A DNA stretch of 64,000 bases from assembly GCA_963920525.1 (NCBI GenBank), contig OY986437.1:30733063-30797062 (forward strand). The letters are read 5' to 3'. The first letter of the stretch is position 1; each line of letters begins with the position of its first letter. The notes below the pieces were generated by a model that was not told where the DNA came from, ran no database searches, and saw only the letters and a list, made by a program, of their open reading frames with translations. Shown here one piece after another: positions 1 through 11,820 of the stretch. A program made the translations under genes and the position numbers. The stretch comes from Dichetophora obliterata. Its lineage: Eukaryota > Arthropoda > Insecta > Diptera > Sciomyzidae.

Positions 1-382
1 AGGCTTAAAATAGCTCAAAACCACCCATTTGGAAAATATTTCTTTTTTAAATTTTGCGCCAATTTAGCTAAACCAAGGACACAGTTATACTCAGGGGACT
101 CCTTCAAATCTGAAAAAGTCTGCCTTGCCACAGAACCAAAAATTTCGAGTCAAAACAACAGCAGTGTTATTTAAGCAGCTTACACATTAGCGAACTTGTT
201 CTTCAAACAAAATAGCTGGTCTAACTTGTTCGAAAGAGGTAGCGTTCAAATTAAAGCAACGTGTTTGTCAAACAAGCAAAGAATTTTTGTGGCTTTTCGC
301 CATCATTTTGTTGCACAACCCTGGCTTGAAGGAGAAAATCAAAAATTTTAGCTAACAGGCCAACAGGTTCGACAAACCGTCA
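1..382. other. AT-rich flank, no gene recognised
   Basis: No reading frame or RNA structure that I can support. Several TTGTTCG/TTCGAA-type short words recur here and just past the next element (to about 1770), so the DD41D element probably landed inside an older unidentified repeat. Confidence 0.4.
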
Positions 383-384
383 TA

Positions 385-1692
385 AAGGGTGTTTTTTATA
401 GAGTGATACAACTTTGAGTTGGGATTGCTTTATTTGACCTCTGCTTTATTTGACTACTTATTTAACAGCTTATAATCGCTTTTTGTTTAATTTCCTTTGA
501 CATTTCATTATAAATCAACTTACACCACAACAACGCGTGCAAATTGTGGAAATTTTTAATCAACATAATGGTTCTGTTCGTCAAACTTATCGTCACTTCG
601 TTTATTTTATGGTGTACATAATCGTCCTTCAGAGCTGCTAATTCGAAGAACAATAGATCGTTTTCGGACCACATTTACTGTTACTGATAATGTGCATCCC
701 GTGAGACGCCGAACAGTGCGCACTGAAGAATCTGTGGCCGCTGTACAGGAAAGCATTGAAGATGATCCTAATCAATCAATTCGTCGCCGTTCTCAGCAAC
801 TGGGGTTGTGTCCTTCTACTTTATGGAAGATTTTACGAAAAGATCTTGGCTTAAAACCTTTAAAGATTCAACTTGTGCAGGAATTAAAGCCAATCGTATG
901 CGCCGCCAATTCGGCAAATGGGCTGAAGCACAAATTGATATTGATTTTGAATTTCCATGAAAAATTTTATTTTCCGATGAAGCCCATTTTTGGTTGAATG
1001 GGTACGTAAATAAACAGAATTGTCGTATTTGGAGTGAGGAGAATCCACAAGCTTTTGTCGAAACACCATTACATCTACAGAAAATTACTGTTTGGTGCGC
1101 TTTATGGGTTGGCGGAGTCATTGGCCCATATGTCTTCAAAAACGATGATGGTCAGAATGTTACTGCTAATGGTAAACGGTATAGGAACATGATTCGAAGT
1201 TTTTCGTACCTCAATTAGCTGGCATTAATCTTGCTGATATGTGGTTCCAACAGGACGGAGCCACATGCCACACAGCGGACGCTACAATTGATTTACTCAA
1301 GGAAACTCTTGACGAAAAAATAATTTCACGAAATGGCCCAATTAATTGGCCCCCAAGATCGTGTGATTTGATCCCATTGGATTATTTTGTTTTGGGTTAT
1401 GCAAAGTCACTTGTCTACGTCGATAAACCACAAACAATTGAAAACCTGGAAATCAACATTCGAAGAGTTATCGGCGATATACGGCCGCAAATGCTGCGAA
1501 AAGTTTGTGAAAATTGGTGTTCCAGAGTGCGCCTTGTACGTGCCAGCCGTGGAAGCCACATGGCCAAAATCATATTTAAACAATAATGTCATAAAATTTT
1601 CTAAGTAATAAAGTACATTTTATTGATATTTACAATATATTACTATGTTCTATTATGATTTAAACTTGTATCACTCTATAAAAAACACCCTT
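385..1692 (+). mobile_element. Tc1/mariner-superfamily element, DD41D (rosa-like), complete ends
   Basis: A 1,308-bp cut-and-paste DNA transposon. The first and last 27 bp (385-411 and 1666-1692) are perfect inverted repeats beginning AAGGGTGTTTTTTATAGAGT. TA stands directly outside both ends (383-384 and 1693-1694), the target duplication of this superfamily. The interior encodes one degenerate transposase on the plus strand. The spacing of the second and third acidic residues is 41, which places it with the DD41D (rosa) group known from fruit flies. Perfect ends with a broken gene suggest that it was mobilised in trans or inserted recently as a dead copy. Confidence 0.9.
516..1586 (+). pseudogene. 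DD41D transposase, frameshifted
   Basis: Would encode the transposase of the surrounding element: an N-terminal helix-turn-helix DNA-binding region (DUF4817-like) and a DDE catalytic domain. The opening segment LTPQQRVQIVEIFNQ is at about 519-565. The reading shifts near 605 to continue as GVHNRPSELLIRRTIDRF, then TVTDNVHPVRRRTVRTEE. It shifts again near 885, meets a TGA near 957, then reads ILFSDEAHFWLNG (first Asp). It shifts once more near 1195 before MWFQQDGATCHTA (second Asp) and SCDLIPLDYF (third Asp, in LDY). At least three frameshifts and one stop make it inactive. No start codon was confirmed at the 5' side. Confidence 0.88.
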
Positions 1693-1694
1693 TA

Positions 1695-3465
1695 TTAGCT
1701 TCTTAGCTATCAAATTGGATCGAACATGGACGCCGTTTGACGAACAGATTCCATAATGTGTGAGCCCTTTTACACTACATAACTCTTTTCGTACACTAAA
1801 AAAATATTTGTTGCCCTTAATTTAAGAAACTCTGGCTTCAATTCTTTGACATTTGACATTTAATGTAGAGAATTTTTACATGATTTAACGACCTCACGCC
1901 TTGATGTCATTGCAACATTATCAAAACAGCTTCTTAGTTTTGAAGACAAGTTTTTACTTAAATATAAGAAACTAGCACATACCCGCTGCTTCACCTGCGA
2001 TAAAAATATTAAATGTTATGTAAAAATATTAAATCTGCAATTCTAAAATGCAAAATATAAAAATATTTGTGTTTATTTAATAATTAAAAATAGTATAAAT
2101 ATTAAAAAATGGCACTTTATTTAATTTGAATTACTTTCTTACAGTAATTGTTATGGTGACACAAAGTTGCTTGACTTTTCCTGTATTTTGATTTTTTTAA
2201 TAAGTCCTGCATAACAGGATTATAAAAAAATATTGTTAAAAAATTTTATAAATTCGTAATTTTTTTAACTTAGATTCTGGAAATTAATATTTTATTCTTA
2301 ACTTTTAAAAAATTTCCATGATTATGGCATTAAATTTTTGGCTATATCTCGAAAACTATAGATTTTTTCACAACGCATTTTTTTTTATGAAAAGTGGTTA
2401 ATTAATAAAAATAACGGTGAACGAAAAATTTTCGAAAATAGTTTGTACGTATATTGATAATTTAAAAATTTCCGTTATTATGATATCAAAATTAATATTT
2501 TAAAATATTCAATTTGTGCTCAAAAAATAGGAAAAAGTTATTTTTGTTGCAATTTTTTTTTAATTTCCATTTTCCCCTGTCTTTCATAGTACATATCATT
2601 TATCTGAAAAAATTGCTTAATTTTGACACAAAATTCAATAAACAGTTTCCATCACTTAAAATCAGGGGCTACCACCCGCTATAATTTTGTGTATATAAAT
2701 TAATTTTTTCAAAATTTTATTATATTTTTTACAACGTTCTACAGCTTAAAAAATAATTTCTATGAAAAAAAATTTCATATATTACAAACTATATTATCAA
2801 ATTTTATTATTATACTACGTAAACATTAGGTCAAATGACTCATTTCAGCCCATTCAGCTAAATGAGAAACGAAGTAATTTAATTTCCCATACAAATTCTC
2901 AGTTGCAATTCAACTCATTTAAAACAATTGAATGAGATTGGATACGTTCTTAAAACGTATTACAAACTATTTCGAACACATTCAAAGGAAAATGTACAAA
3001 AAAACACCGAACACACTAAAAACAAAGGAAAACGTCAAACAACAAAACATTTCATACACGTGTATTATCATCATCATCAACCAGTAAAAACAAAACAAGG
3101 AACCAGTCGTCAAACGAAATGAGATACTTTCGCAAACAAAAAAGCAGATGCGTCGCTGGACACACGAGAGAAGCGAAACATTTTCGCATTTTCATATGTT
3201 TGATAATTTAATGGGTTTTTTAATAAAAAATTTTTAAATTTAAAACTTTCAAATACCTAAAAAATATGTTAACTAAAAACAAAATAATATTCTCAACCGG
3301 TGTGAAGTTAGCCTAAAATCTTCATCCCAATTTTTTTAACTCAGCCCAACTTTTGAATTCGCCGTAAACTCGACCCAAACATTTTAATTCGCCGCAACGA
3401 ATTTAAAGTGGCAGAAACTAGATAAATAATTTTTTTTAAAAGAAAATAATTAAGAAAATACGCAA
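1695..3465. other. AT-rich DNA, no gene seen
   Basis: About 1.8 kb of very AT-rich sequence. Short reading frames around 2928-3122 and elsewhere have no recognisable motif and are probably chance. I see no RNA gene, and no inverted ends that I trust. Confidence 0.5.
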
Positions 3466-3489
3466 AATAATGCAAAAATACAACCTATA

Positions 3490-4577
3490 TAGTAAAATTT
3501 GGGCTGAAGTGCAAAAAAGAAAGATTTTTTATGAAAGTCAGAATTTAAAATTTTTTTTGAAACGAAAAAAAGTAAAGAAGGAGAAAAGGTTCCATTCTAC
3601 ATCTTTGTACGAATATGTATTGAAATGTGGCCCATTGACTAGCACTATGCTCAAGTCCCGCTCTATCGTCCTTGGCTCCTAAATTTGGGCTGAATTGCAA
3701 AAAATCGTGATTTTTGTATGAAAGTAAGAATTCCACACCCCAAAACTAGCCCCAAACCAATTATTTCCATCCTGGATTGGAGATATATGAAAGCTGATGA
3801 CAAACTAATGATTTTAGTATTTCATTCCAAAATTGCTATCTATCGTCCTTCATACCGTAAAATGGTCTTGAAGTAAAAATATCAGTTTAGAAAAAAAAAT
3901 AAATTATTTTTAAAATGAAAAAACCTATAGAAGGCAAAAAGGTTATATTCTACATTTTTGTTCAAAAATATACTTTCATGTGCTTAATAGAACGGCACTT
4001 TGCTTAAGTCCCGCTCTATCATCCTTGGTACCTTAATTTGAGCCGAAGTGCAAAAAAATCGTGATGTTTTTTATGAAAGTAAGAATTCCACACCCCAAAA
4101 CTTGCCCCAAAACATAAAGTTCCACCCTGGATTTAAGATATATGATAGCTGATGACAAACTAATGATTTTAGTCCATAATCCTAAAATTGCTATCTATCG
4201 TCCTTTATACCGTAAAATGGTATTGAAGTAAAAAAATCAGTTTAGAAAAAAAATTCTTTTTAAAACGAAGAAAACCTATAGAAGGCAAAAAGGTTCCACT
4301 CTACATTTTTGTTCAAAAATGAACTTTGATGTGCTTAATAGAAAGGCACTATGCCCAAGTCCCGCTCTATGGTCTTTGGTACCTTAATTTGGGCTGAAGT
4401 GCAAAAAATCGTGATTTTTGTATGAAAGTACGAATTTCACACCCCAAAACTAGCCCCAAACCAAATAGTTCCATATTGGATTGGAGATATATGAGAGCTG
4501 ATAACAAACTCATGATTTCAGTCCTTAATCCCAAAATTGCTATCTGTCGTCCTTTATACCGTAAAATGGTCTTGAAT
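3490..4577. repeat. about 352-bp tandem repeat, three copies
   Basis: The anchor AAGTCCCGCTCTAT recurs at 3653, 4006 and 4357, periods of 353 and 351 bp. Each unit continues with the same ordered blocks: a GCTGAAGTGCAAAA block, a GAATTCCACACCCCAAAAC block, GAGATATATGA, and TTGCTATCTATCGTCC followed by CCGTAAAATGG. The copies are clearly diverged. There is no open frame across the unit. The same unit recurs at 54.66-55.26 kb, so it is a dispersed family that can be tandem, perhaps the internal repeat of a Helentron-like or foldback element. Confidence 0.85.
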
Positions 4578-4602
4578 TTTTTTCTTTTCTGAACTGAGTA
4601 TC

Positions 4603-4757
4603 TTACTTCAAGACCATTTTACGGTATGAAGGAGGATAGATAGCAATTTTGGGATTAAAATCATAAAGGATTAAAATCATAAGTTTGTCATTAACTATCA
4701 TATATCTCGAATCCAGGATGGAAATTTTTGTTTTGAGACAAGTTTTGGGGTGTGGTA
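4603..4757. repeat. inverted partial copy of the 352-bp unit
   Basis: Immediately after the tandem array the end of the unit is repeated in reverse complement: TTCAAGACCATTTTACGG mirrors the CCGTAAAATGGTCTTGAA ending near 4576, followed by the mirrored AGATAGCAATTTTGGGA, TATATCTCGAATCCAGGATG and TTTTGGGGTGTGG blocks. Only about 26 bp of spacer separates the arms, so the locus can form a long hairpin. Confidence 0.8.
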
Positions 4758-4978
4758 ATTTTTCAATTTAATTTCATGTTTATACAAATAATATAATTTC
4801 ATGTTGGTAGAAATGTTCTGAAAGCGACACCTATGAACCAGTAAGAGAATTAAAATTAATACGCCATTTTAATATTTCATCGTTCATTTTAACACAAAAA
4901 AAAAATTAATTTCGATCTCTCTATTCATTCTTTGTTTATTAGTCATTTGAAGTTTACATGTCAGAATATTTTTTTGCA

Positions 4979-5633
4979 ATGGAAAAAATCGAATATCGTG
5001 CTGTGATAAAATTCTTTGTTTTGGAAGGTTTATCAGCAACGGAAATTCATACAAATTTTGTGAAAGTGTAGAAGGAATCTGCTCCTTCATTTCCAACTGT
5101 GCACCGATGGGTTTTAGAGTTTAAACGTGGTCGTACAAGCGTTGAAGATGAACCACGTAGTGGACGTCCAAAAAGTGCAACAACACCAAAAATCATTGAG
5201 AAAGTGTATGCAATTGTTTGTGAAGATCCAAGTTTGACTGAGCGTGAAATTGCTGATACCATTGGCATCTCAAACGAACGAGTACTCAATTTTTACACGA
5301 AGAATTGCATGTAAAAAAGCTCTTCGGGAAGTTAGTGCCGCATTCGTTAACAGTTCAACAAAAACTGAATCGAAAACAAATTTGTCAGGATAATTTGGAT
5401 CGTTTTAAGCAGAATAAAACAAATTTTGTGCGTCGTTTTATAACTATGGATGAGACTTGGATCTACCACCATGATCCTAAACGAATCAAAAGCGTTTTTC
5501 GTCGAATGAAGAAGCTATTGCCGCCGTGGAATATTTTGCAGAGCTTCCGGAAAACCATTTCAGAGATGGTATAAAATTATTGCAGGATCATTGGAATAAG
5601 TGTATTGAAGTCGAGGGAGAATATATTGACTAA
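4979..5633 (+). pseudogene. mariner transposase, internally deleted
   Basis: A mariner-family fossil (DD34D group, SETMAR-like). ATG at 4979 opens MEKIEYRAVIKFFVLEG. An in-frame TAG near 5070 interrupts it. Reading then continues as the second helix-turn-helix (RGRTSVEDEPRSGRPKSAT, then DPSLTEREIADTIGIS), shifts near 5300, and gives FITMDETWIYHHDPK, which holds the first catalytic Asp. The text then jumps to a C-terminal tail ending HWNKCIEVEGEYID, so the middle of the catalytic domain with the other two Asp residues is deleted. A possible right end lies near 5670-5703 (TTTTCAACCAACCTGTA). No matching left inverted repeat was found. Confidence 0.85.
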
Positions 5634-5703
5634 AAAAAAATATTCTTTAAAATTTCATATAAATTCATTTTTGCTTTCAATACTTTTCAACCAACCTGTA
5701 ATA

Positions 5704-8550
5704 ATAATGTTTGAAGTTTTTCGTCAGTATAAAAGTAATTATTCTCACAGGATGCTGTTTAAAATTTTAAAAAATGTTGTTTTTTTTCCGCAAAAATTCC
5801 AACATTTTTCCAGGGATTCGATGAAAAATTTCTCATTTTCAGAGAAAATGTTTCTCTTACTTATAGCCGATGATAAACAAACGACTGAAAAACGTACTCA
5901 AATGTAATAAGATTTCAACATAATTGTGCTAAGTTTCTTCAATTTGGTGAACTATTGCACACTTCTGGTATCAATTTAACGAAAAATATTTACTTAATGA
6001 CGCTAAATGAAGCCTGATTCTAGATTTTCTGCGTGTATTTTTTTTCTGAGTGTATGGTCTTTCGAATCGAAAAGTTTTTTGTTTGTCGTAGTTTCTGTGT
6101 GTATGGTTCTATGTTACCAAAATCCGGTCAGGTCCTAGCTTCATGAATAAGGAAACGAATACTTTAGGGTCCTTTAAAATCCACGAATGCTGATTAAGTA
6201 TTTATCCAGCTCATTGTCGCCAAAAATGTCGCTTAACCTTCCCAAAAGTAATATCCAACAACTCAACTCATAACGTGATATAATTGCAGATCAAAGAGCT
6301 TGTTTTTTTCAAACAGAAAACATATTTAATTTCAACAGCAAATCAACTAATAAATATGACAAAATATGATATTTATTTTGATTTCATCAAAAGTTTTCCA
6401 AGCATTTTCTCTCTTAATTTTTCAACTTTCTCCTGTACAAAGTTGTGCGCTGCTTCAATCGAAAGCAATCGAAAGACGAAATTGGCCTCATATTAAAGGG
6501 CGCCATTTAAACTTGCCGCAGACACTAGAACACCAAAGAAAATTTATGCAAGTACTTTTGTTTTTTTTTTTTTTCTTCTTGGTCCTTTTAGATTCTATCG
6601 TTTTGGGTTTTTGTTTTTCTTGAAAATGCTAAGACACTTGAGTTTGTTTGAGTGACAAGTGAGAAGGCAAAAGAATCCACCCGTCTTAGTGTTAGTTTCG
6701 ATGCTTGTGTCTATATGCGTGTATGTGTGTCACTGTTCTGAAACATATCTGCTCTAATTGTAGCCTTTAAGTTTCTATTCTTAAATCTACTATGCATATA
6801 TCTTGCTGCTTAATGTTCGACGCATCCTTGAGCCTGCCTCGAGTAGCTGAGGATGCAAATTAATTAGGAGCGTAACTTAAATTGAAAGCACCATTGGGAG
6901 CAATTGTGACAAAAGTTCAAGTGGCGCATATATAATAGATAGGTATATAAAATTACCATATACCATGTACCAGAAAAGGTATCAACGGATGGAAAAGCTG
7001 CTCGATGGCAATTCCACAGGCATTCGCATAAAATATGATGAACAAGGACATAAAGTAAAAGAAGAAGAAGAAAGCAACTCCACTCAACTCAATTCAACTG
7101 AGCCCAACTCAACTCTAGCTGTTGACTTCATTTATGACAAAAGTCACTGCAAATAAATGTGCTTAATTATTTTGGTTCTTTGTTTTTAGTTGCCTCAGTC
7201 TTCTGGGTCTTATTGTAGCGGAGTAGAGCGGATGAGTGGTTGAAAATGTTACAAAATGCTAAAAGTTGCTTTTTAGTTGAAGCAATAAAGCAGCGTTAAG
7301 TGAAATTAAAAAATAACACTATATCCTGTTAATGTGTCTGCAAAGTTTTAAAATTTGAATATTTGCCTTTTTTACAGAGAGAACTTATGTTTAAAGCTGC
7401 TCATTTGATTATGTATTTTACATATTTTTTTCCCCTTTTTTCAGCCAGCCAGAAACTTTTATATTTTTAATATTTTATTCCTTTAGCTGAACAAATCCAA
7501 ACAACAACAACGAAAACTCTTAAGTTGTCTTGTTGCTTGCCTCTTCATACACTTTTATATCAGCTTGAAATATGAAAAAAAAAAACTTATTTTTGTACAT
7601 TATATTCAAGTAAAATAATAAAATGTCCGGCGACAATAAAATAAATTCATTCCATTTAAAGAAAATCCACGAGAAACTTCATCAAGTGCGTTTCACAAAA
7701 AAAAAAAAATAATCAAAATAAATATAGAAAAAAAAAACAGCAGCAGGATTCAAAGGCACAAACATTTTGTCTGCCCTATCAACGAATCAAAGTGGCAAAG
7801 AATACGCCAAGCACTTGTCAGTTTGCTTTTTCGCTCTCTCTCTCTCTATCTCTCTTTCAACTGTCAACAAAAATAATAGTAATAATATTAATATAAACTT
7901 AATGAAAAAAGTTATAATATTTTTTGTGTAAAGTGCCGTACTTAATTCACAAATACGCTGATGTTTTTTGTGTTGTTGCTGAAAGTCCTTTTTATGGCTG
8001 CGTGAAAATGTTTGCTGTTATTGTATATGTACATATATATAAGTGTGTTTGTGTGTTGTTAACATCATGCTGAGTCTCATTTGATTGTAAGCAAAAGTTT
8101 ATTAAAAACAGAAAAAAAAAACATGTTATGCGTGAAAAACTAATTTAGTTTTATTTACATGAATTTTATAGCACTTCATGTATTTTAATAAATGCCACAA
8201 TGAATGCCACCAGAAGTATGCCGAGGTCAGTGGCAATGTTCATAGTGAATTTTTTGTATGCAGCGTCATTAAACATTAATTATGTATCAGTTACAAATTG
8301 TACAATATTGTTCAGAACGTGTTTGCTATTTTGGGTTTAACTTTTTTTTAGGTATGGTATTTTCAAGTGAAAGTGAAGAAAATTGAAAAAACACAATGTG
8401 TTCATATTAAATGTATCTTTACAAAATATTCAAAATTTGTTTTTACTTTGATGAAGTTTCTTTAAGATTTGTCTTGAAAATATTTTGTGTTCGGTACAAA
8501 TATTTTAAAAATATATTTAACAAATTGTTTAAGGTTTGCTAAAAATAACC
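5704..8550. other. No gene recognised
   Basis: Almost 3 kb of AT-rich sequence with poly-A/T runs and simple repeats. A 63-codon frame at 6965-7156 contains repeated NST words and looks like simple-sequence translation rather than a gene. No repeat family or RNA was recognised; this may be ordinary host intergenic or intronic DNA. Confidence 0.4.
7832..7856. repeat. (CT)n microsatellite
   Basis: A short pyrimidine run of CT dinucleotides with one interruption. Confidence 0.9.
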
Positions 8551-8620
8551 GTCCCTTTTAGTCTAGTGGAGAGTGCGCTAGACTATCCACCTAAGGGTTC
8601 CTGGTTCCGAGTCCGCGCTT
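8551..8620 (+). other. tRNA-like cassette (copy A), degenerate
   Basis: TAGTCTAGTGG fits a pol III A box, and GGTTCCGAGTCC about 40 bases later fits a B box with one inserted base. The block between them is closely similar to the cassette at 46.2 kb, so the two share ancestry. The stems do not fold cleanly, and no T-run follows directly, so I do not call a functional tRNA. Confidence 0.55.
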
Positions 8621-8654
8621 AAATACAAAGGCTTGGTAAACATAATTTACTGTT

Positions 8655-8765
8655 TACACTGGGAAAACATCGTTCGCGATAAAGCGAACACTGTTCGTTC
8701 GGGCAAAGTGTTTAAACCGAGCGAACGAACGAGGTTTCTTTCGTTCGTTCAGGCGGTCTAAACGC
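8655..8765. repeat. CGTTCG-rich palindromic cluster
   Basis: Repeated GTTCG and CGAAC words in both orientations follow TACACTGGGAAAA. This resembles a subterminal region of a CACTA-like element (CACTG end preceded by TA at 8655-8656), but no opposite end was found. Confidence 0.35.
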
Positions 8766-9237
8766 ACAGTTATAAATTAACCTTGTACCCATGTAATATT
8801 AGAGTTGAATTTAAAAACTTTCATTTCAATTAAATGATTCTTTGTGCAGCATTCAAACTTCCTAATAGGTTTTCGTGTCAGATATAAACTACTTCCGGTT
8901 TAACATGTTCGTCCGTATAAACTTCATTTCCGTTAATTTGTAGATTTTGTTTCTCATTTCTTTTGGTAAACATAAGGTCAATTTCTACGCACGCAATTTT
9001 TAAGATAATTGTGATTGGGTGCAAAAAAGTGATTGGGTGCAAGAACTCCATCCCTACAAGCCGACGATCCCTAGCCGGATAAAATGCGTGCCTCCGCCTC
9101 CTCTCCTTCAAACCAAACTCGATTTTAGAATTTTTTTGTGTGACCGTTGCATGCGATAACTTCAAGAGTAAACTTAGCCTAACTTAATGTTCAAGTAATT
9201 AGTGTTTAATAAACTTTTTTATATTTAACTCACCTTA

Positions 9238-9540
9238 ATTCTAAAATCATTATTGTGTTTATCACACGTTTTCCATGTTAATTTAATGCTTGTACAACTT
9301 AAAAAAGATAAATCTTGTTTGTACTTTGCATACGAATCGAAAAATTTTAATAAATAAATAAACAAATATAAAGATCTTTTAGCAGCTTTTTTTAATTGGA
9401 TTTTTTAAAGTGAAATTGTATGAAATTTTTAAAAATTTCATTTACATTACATTTCCATTACAACACTTTTTTTTTGGCGAATAGTTCAAATGTAGAGCAA
9501 GGGTGTCAAAATAAAAAAATAGCTGATTTTTCATGTGTTT
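9238..9540. repeat. 0.3-kb direct repeat, copy 1
   Basis: Begins ATTCTAAAATCATTATTGTG and runs through AATTGGATTTTTTAAAGTGAAATT to an AATAGCTGATTTTT block. It matches 11540-11820 in the same order and orientation with moderate divergence. Confidence 0.8.
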
Positions 9541-10031
9541 AATCATAATTTATTTTAAATTTAATTTTCTTTTATAACAATTTGTTACAATTTTTCTTAT
9601 TCTAAGACACACTCATTTTTCAGTCACATTTCCAACATATTTAATCAGACCAATCATTAATTGATGTAACCAAATTTGCAGATTTGCATTTTGTGTCTTC
9701 CGCAAAAATGCAATACTAAATATTTGGTCACATGCAATGACCCACATGTGCAAGTTGCAATATGATCGACTCTTTGTTAATACTAGAAGTGGCTGCTTGC
9801 GCTAAGCCAACATTCGTGATTCATTAATAATCACTATTTCTTTTATTGTTTACGTTCATGCCGTTTTATTGTTTTAACTTATGTTGCACTACTCAGCTTG
9901 ATCATATTGCACTCACATGTGCTCAGTGTTTCAAGGTTTGTTTACGTTGATGACCTTGCTTGTGACTGGGTCGTCTGTTTGTTATTATTATTTGTTTGTT
10001 TTTATTTGCTTTTGGGTTGTGAACACACAAC

Positions 10032-11463
10032 ACTTTAATTTCATAAAGATCGTATTTTGATCAAAAGAATGCATATTTTTACTGAGCTCTAAATAGCAAG
10101 GGTATTGCATTTATTTTTTACTTGACTGTATTGACTTTATTTTAATTTGAATGTATGTACTATAGCATATAATTAAAGGGAGGTTTTAGGCCAAAGCGGT
10201 TCAAATTAAGGCATATTTAGAAGATGTTTTCTAAAAAATTTTATTTTATTATATTATACACATTATATTATACACAAAAAATTTAATTTGCATGTTAATT
10301 TTACATCATCACGCTGATCGCCTGAAAATAAAATGCTTTCGAAGAAAAACTCTTGAATGCATATATTTTAACAAAATGAAAAATTAAGAAAATTACGAAG
10401 CGTGGAAAAAAGTGGAAGAAATTGACATTATATTTGACCATATTGTTGCGTGTAAAGCCTAGAAAAATTTTCCAAAGACATTAATTTTGGTAAAAAATGT
10501 ATAGAATTACAATAGGAATAGGTTAAAAAAATATTTTTATTGGTCAATTAGTTTGTTTTCAGTAGTGTAGCCAGTTTTAAAAAAGTTTTTTTCAAGAAAA
10601 ATCGTGCTTAAAGTTACTTTTCTTTGTTAAGTTTACTCTGGCGCACAGGTTTTAAGCGCTGTAGAATGTTTATTCAAAGTGGAATTGATTTATTGAAGGA
10701 TAATTGAGCAATTATCAATCTTAAAAAAATTTAATGTTAAAAATATTGTTTAAATACTGATTTAAAATAATTTTATGTAGGCAGTTACTGCTAAAGCTTA
10801 GTATGCTGCAGGAACAAACATTTTTAGGCATTTAATTCTACACGCGAAATTTTGGTGTAGACTCAACACTAACACATACTTACCGTAACGTGTTTGTTGA
10901 ATGTGTTAGTTGAACGTTATTGTTGAATGTTAAATTTCCATTCCAATTAAATGTACGGCCATATAAAAGGCAGCGAAATTTTTACATTTTAACTCTAAAA
11001 TCATGGTTGTGAACTTGGCTACATTGAACCATTTTCACGGTTCAACAGCGTACTAACCAACGAAAAAAAATTTCGCTACCTTTTTGCTGTCAAAAACGCG
11101 AAGCATTTCTTACGGAAGATTTCTTTTCGCTTCTACAGCATACCAAGCTTAAACCAAAAATATGTATTTGTGCATGTATTACAAAAACTATGTTATAAAT
11201 TGCTGAAGAATATGATTGGTTAAATTTTATGTTTGGTTTTTTTTTTTTTGAATTGGCACAAATTGTGCTTCTTTGTTATATCGATTTGATAAAGAGTATG
11301 TACTTTAATAGAATAGAAGTGAATGTGTTGCACTTTTTGGCAAAAAAAAAAAATAACGAAAAAAAAACTTCTTGAATTTCGGGATGATCCCGGGATCCCG
11401 GGATTGTATTTTCAGATCCCGAAAATCCCGGGATCGAAAAAACTTCAAAAATTTCCATCCCTA
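10032..11463 (-). mobile_element. hAT-like non-autonomous repeat, copy A
   Basis: The right end reads, on the minus strand, CTAGGGATGGAAATTTTTG followed by palindromic GATCCCGGGATC words, a style of end seen in hAT-type elements. The whole block aligns in reverse to 36638-38065 over about 1.4 kb. The left end is less certain, because copy B continues about 200 bp further to a second cluster of CCCGGGATT words that copy A lacks. No transposase frame is visible, and no 8-bp target duplication was confirmed. Confidence 0.6.
10794..11150. mobile_element. small inverted-repeat element nested in hAT-like copy A
   Basis: Bounded by AAGCTTAGTATGCTGCAG and its near inverse CTACAGCATACCAAGCTT. The same structure sits at the same place in copy B (36942-37297), so it inserted before the larger repeat multiplied. 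The interior has no reading frame. Confidence 0.65.
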
Positions 11464-11539
11464 GTGGATACTCTGTATCTGTATCCAGTCTGTATGACAG
11501 TTTTTATAAAAGTATAGAAAATTTCAAGCTGAAATAAAA

Positions 11540-11820
11540 ATTCTAAAATCATTATTGTGCTTATCTCACGTTTTCCATGCTAATTTAATGTTTGTGCAAC
11601 TTAAAAAATAACAACTTAATGCTTGTACCTTGTATACGAATCTAAATATTGAAATAAATAAATATATAGATCTTTTAGCAGTATTTTTTTAATTGGATTT
11701 TTTAAAGTGAAATTATATGAAATTTTAAAAATTTCATTTATATTACATTTCCATTACAACACTTTTTTTTGTCGAATAGTTCAAATGTACAAGATAAAAA
11801 ATAGCTGATTTTTTATTTGT
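11540..11820. repeat. 0.3-kb direct repeat, copy 2
   Basis: Partner of 9238-9540. The pair brackets the hAT-like repeat at 10.03-11.46 kb. The copies lack TG...CA ends and I see no polypurine tract or primer site, so I do not call LTRs. Confidence 0.8.

Noticed and set aside
6965..7156. A 63-codon frame with NST repeats
   Set aside because: Simple-sequence AACTCAACT repeats explain it, and no homologue is recognised.
8551..8620. A functional tRNA gene
   Set aside because: The boxes are present, but acceptor and anticodon stems do not pair well and the B box carries an inserted base.
9238..11820. LTR retrotransposon (direct repeats 2.3 kb apart)
   Set aside because: No TG...CA termini, no gag/pol frame between them, no primer-binding site or polypurine tract seen. 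The interior is a hAT-like repeat.
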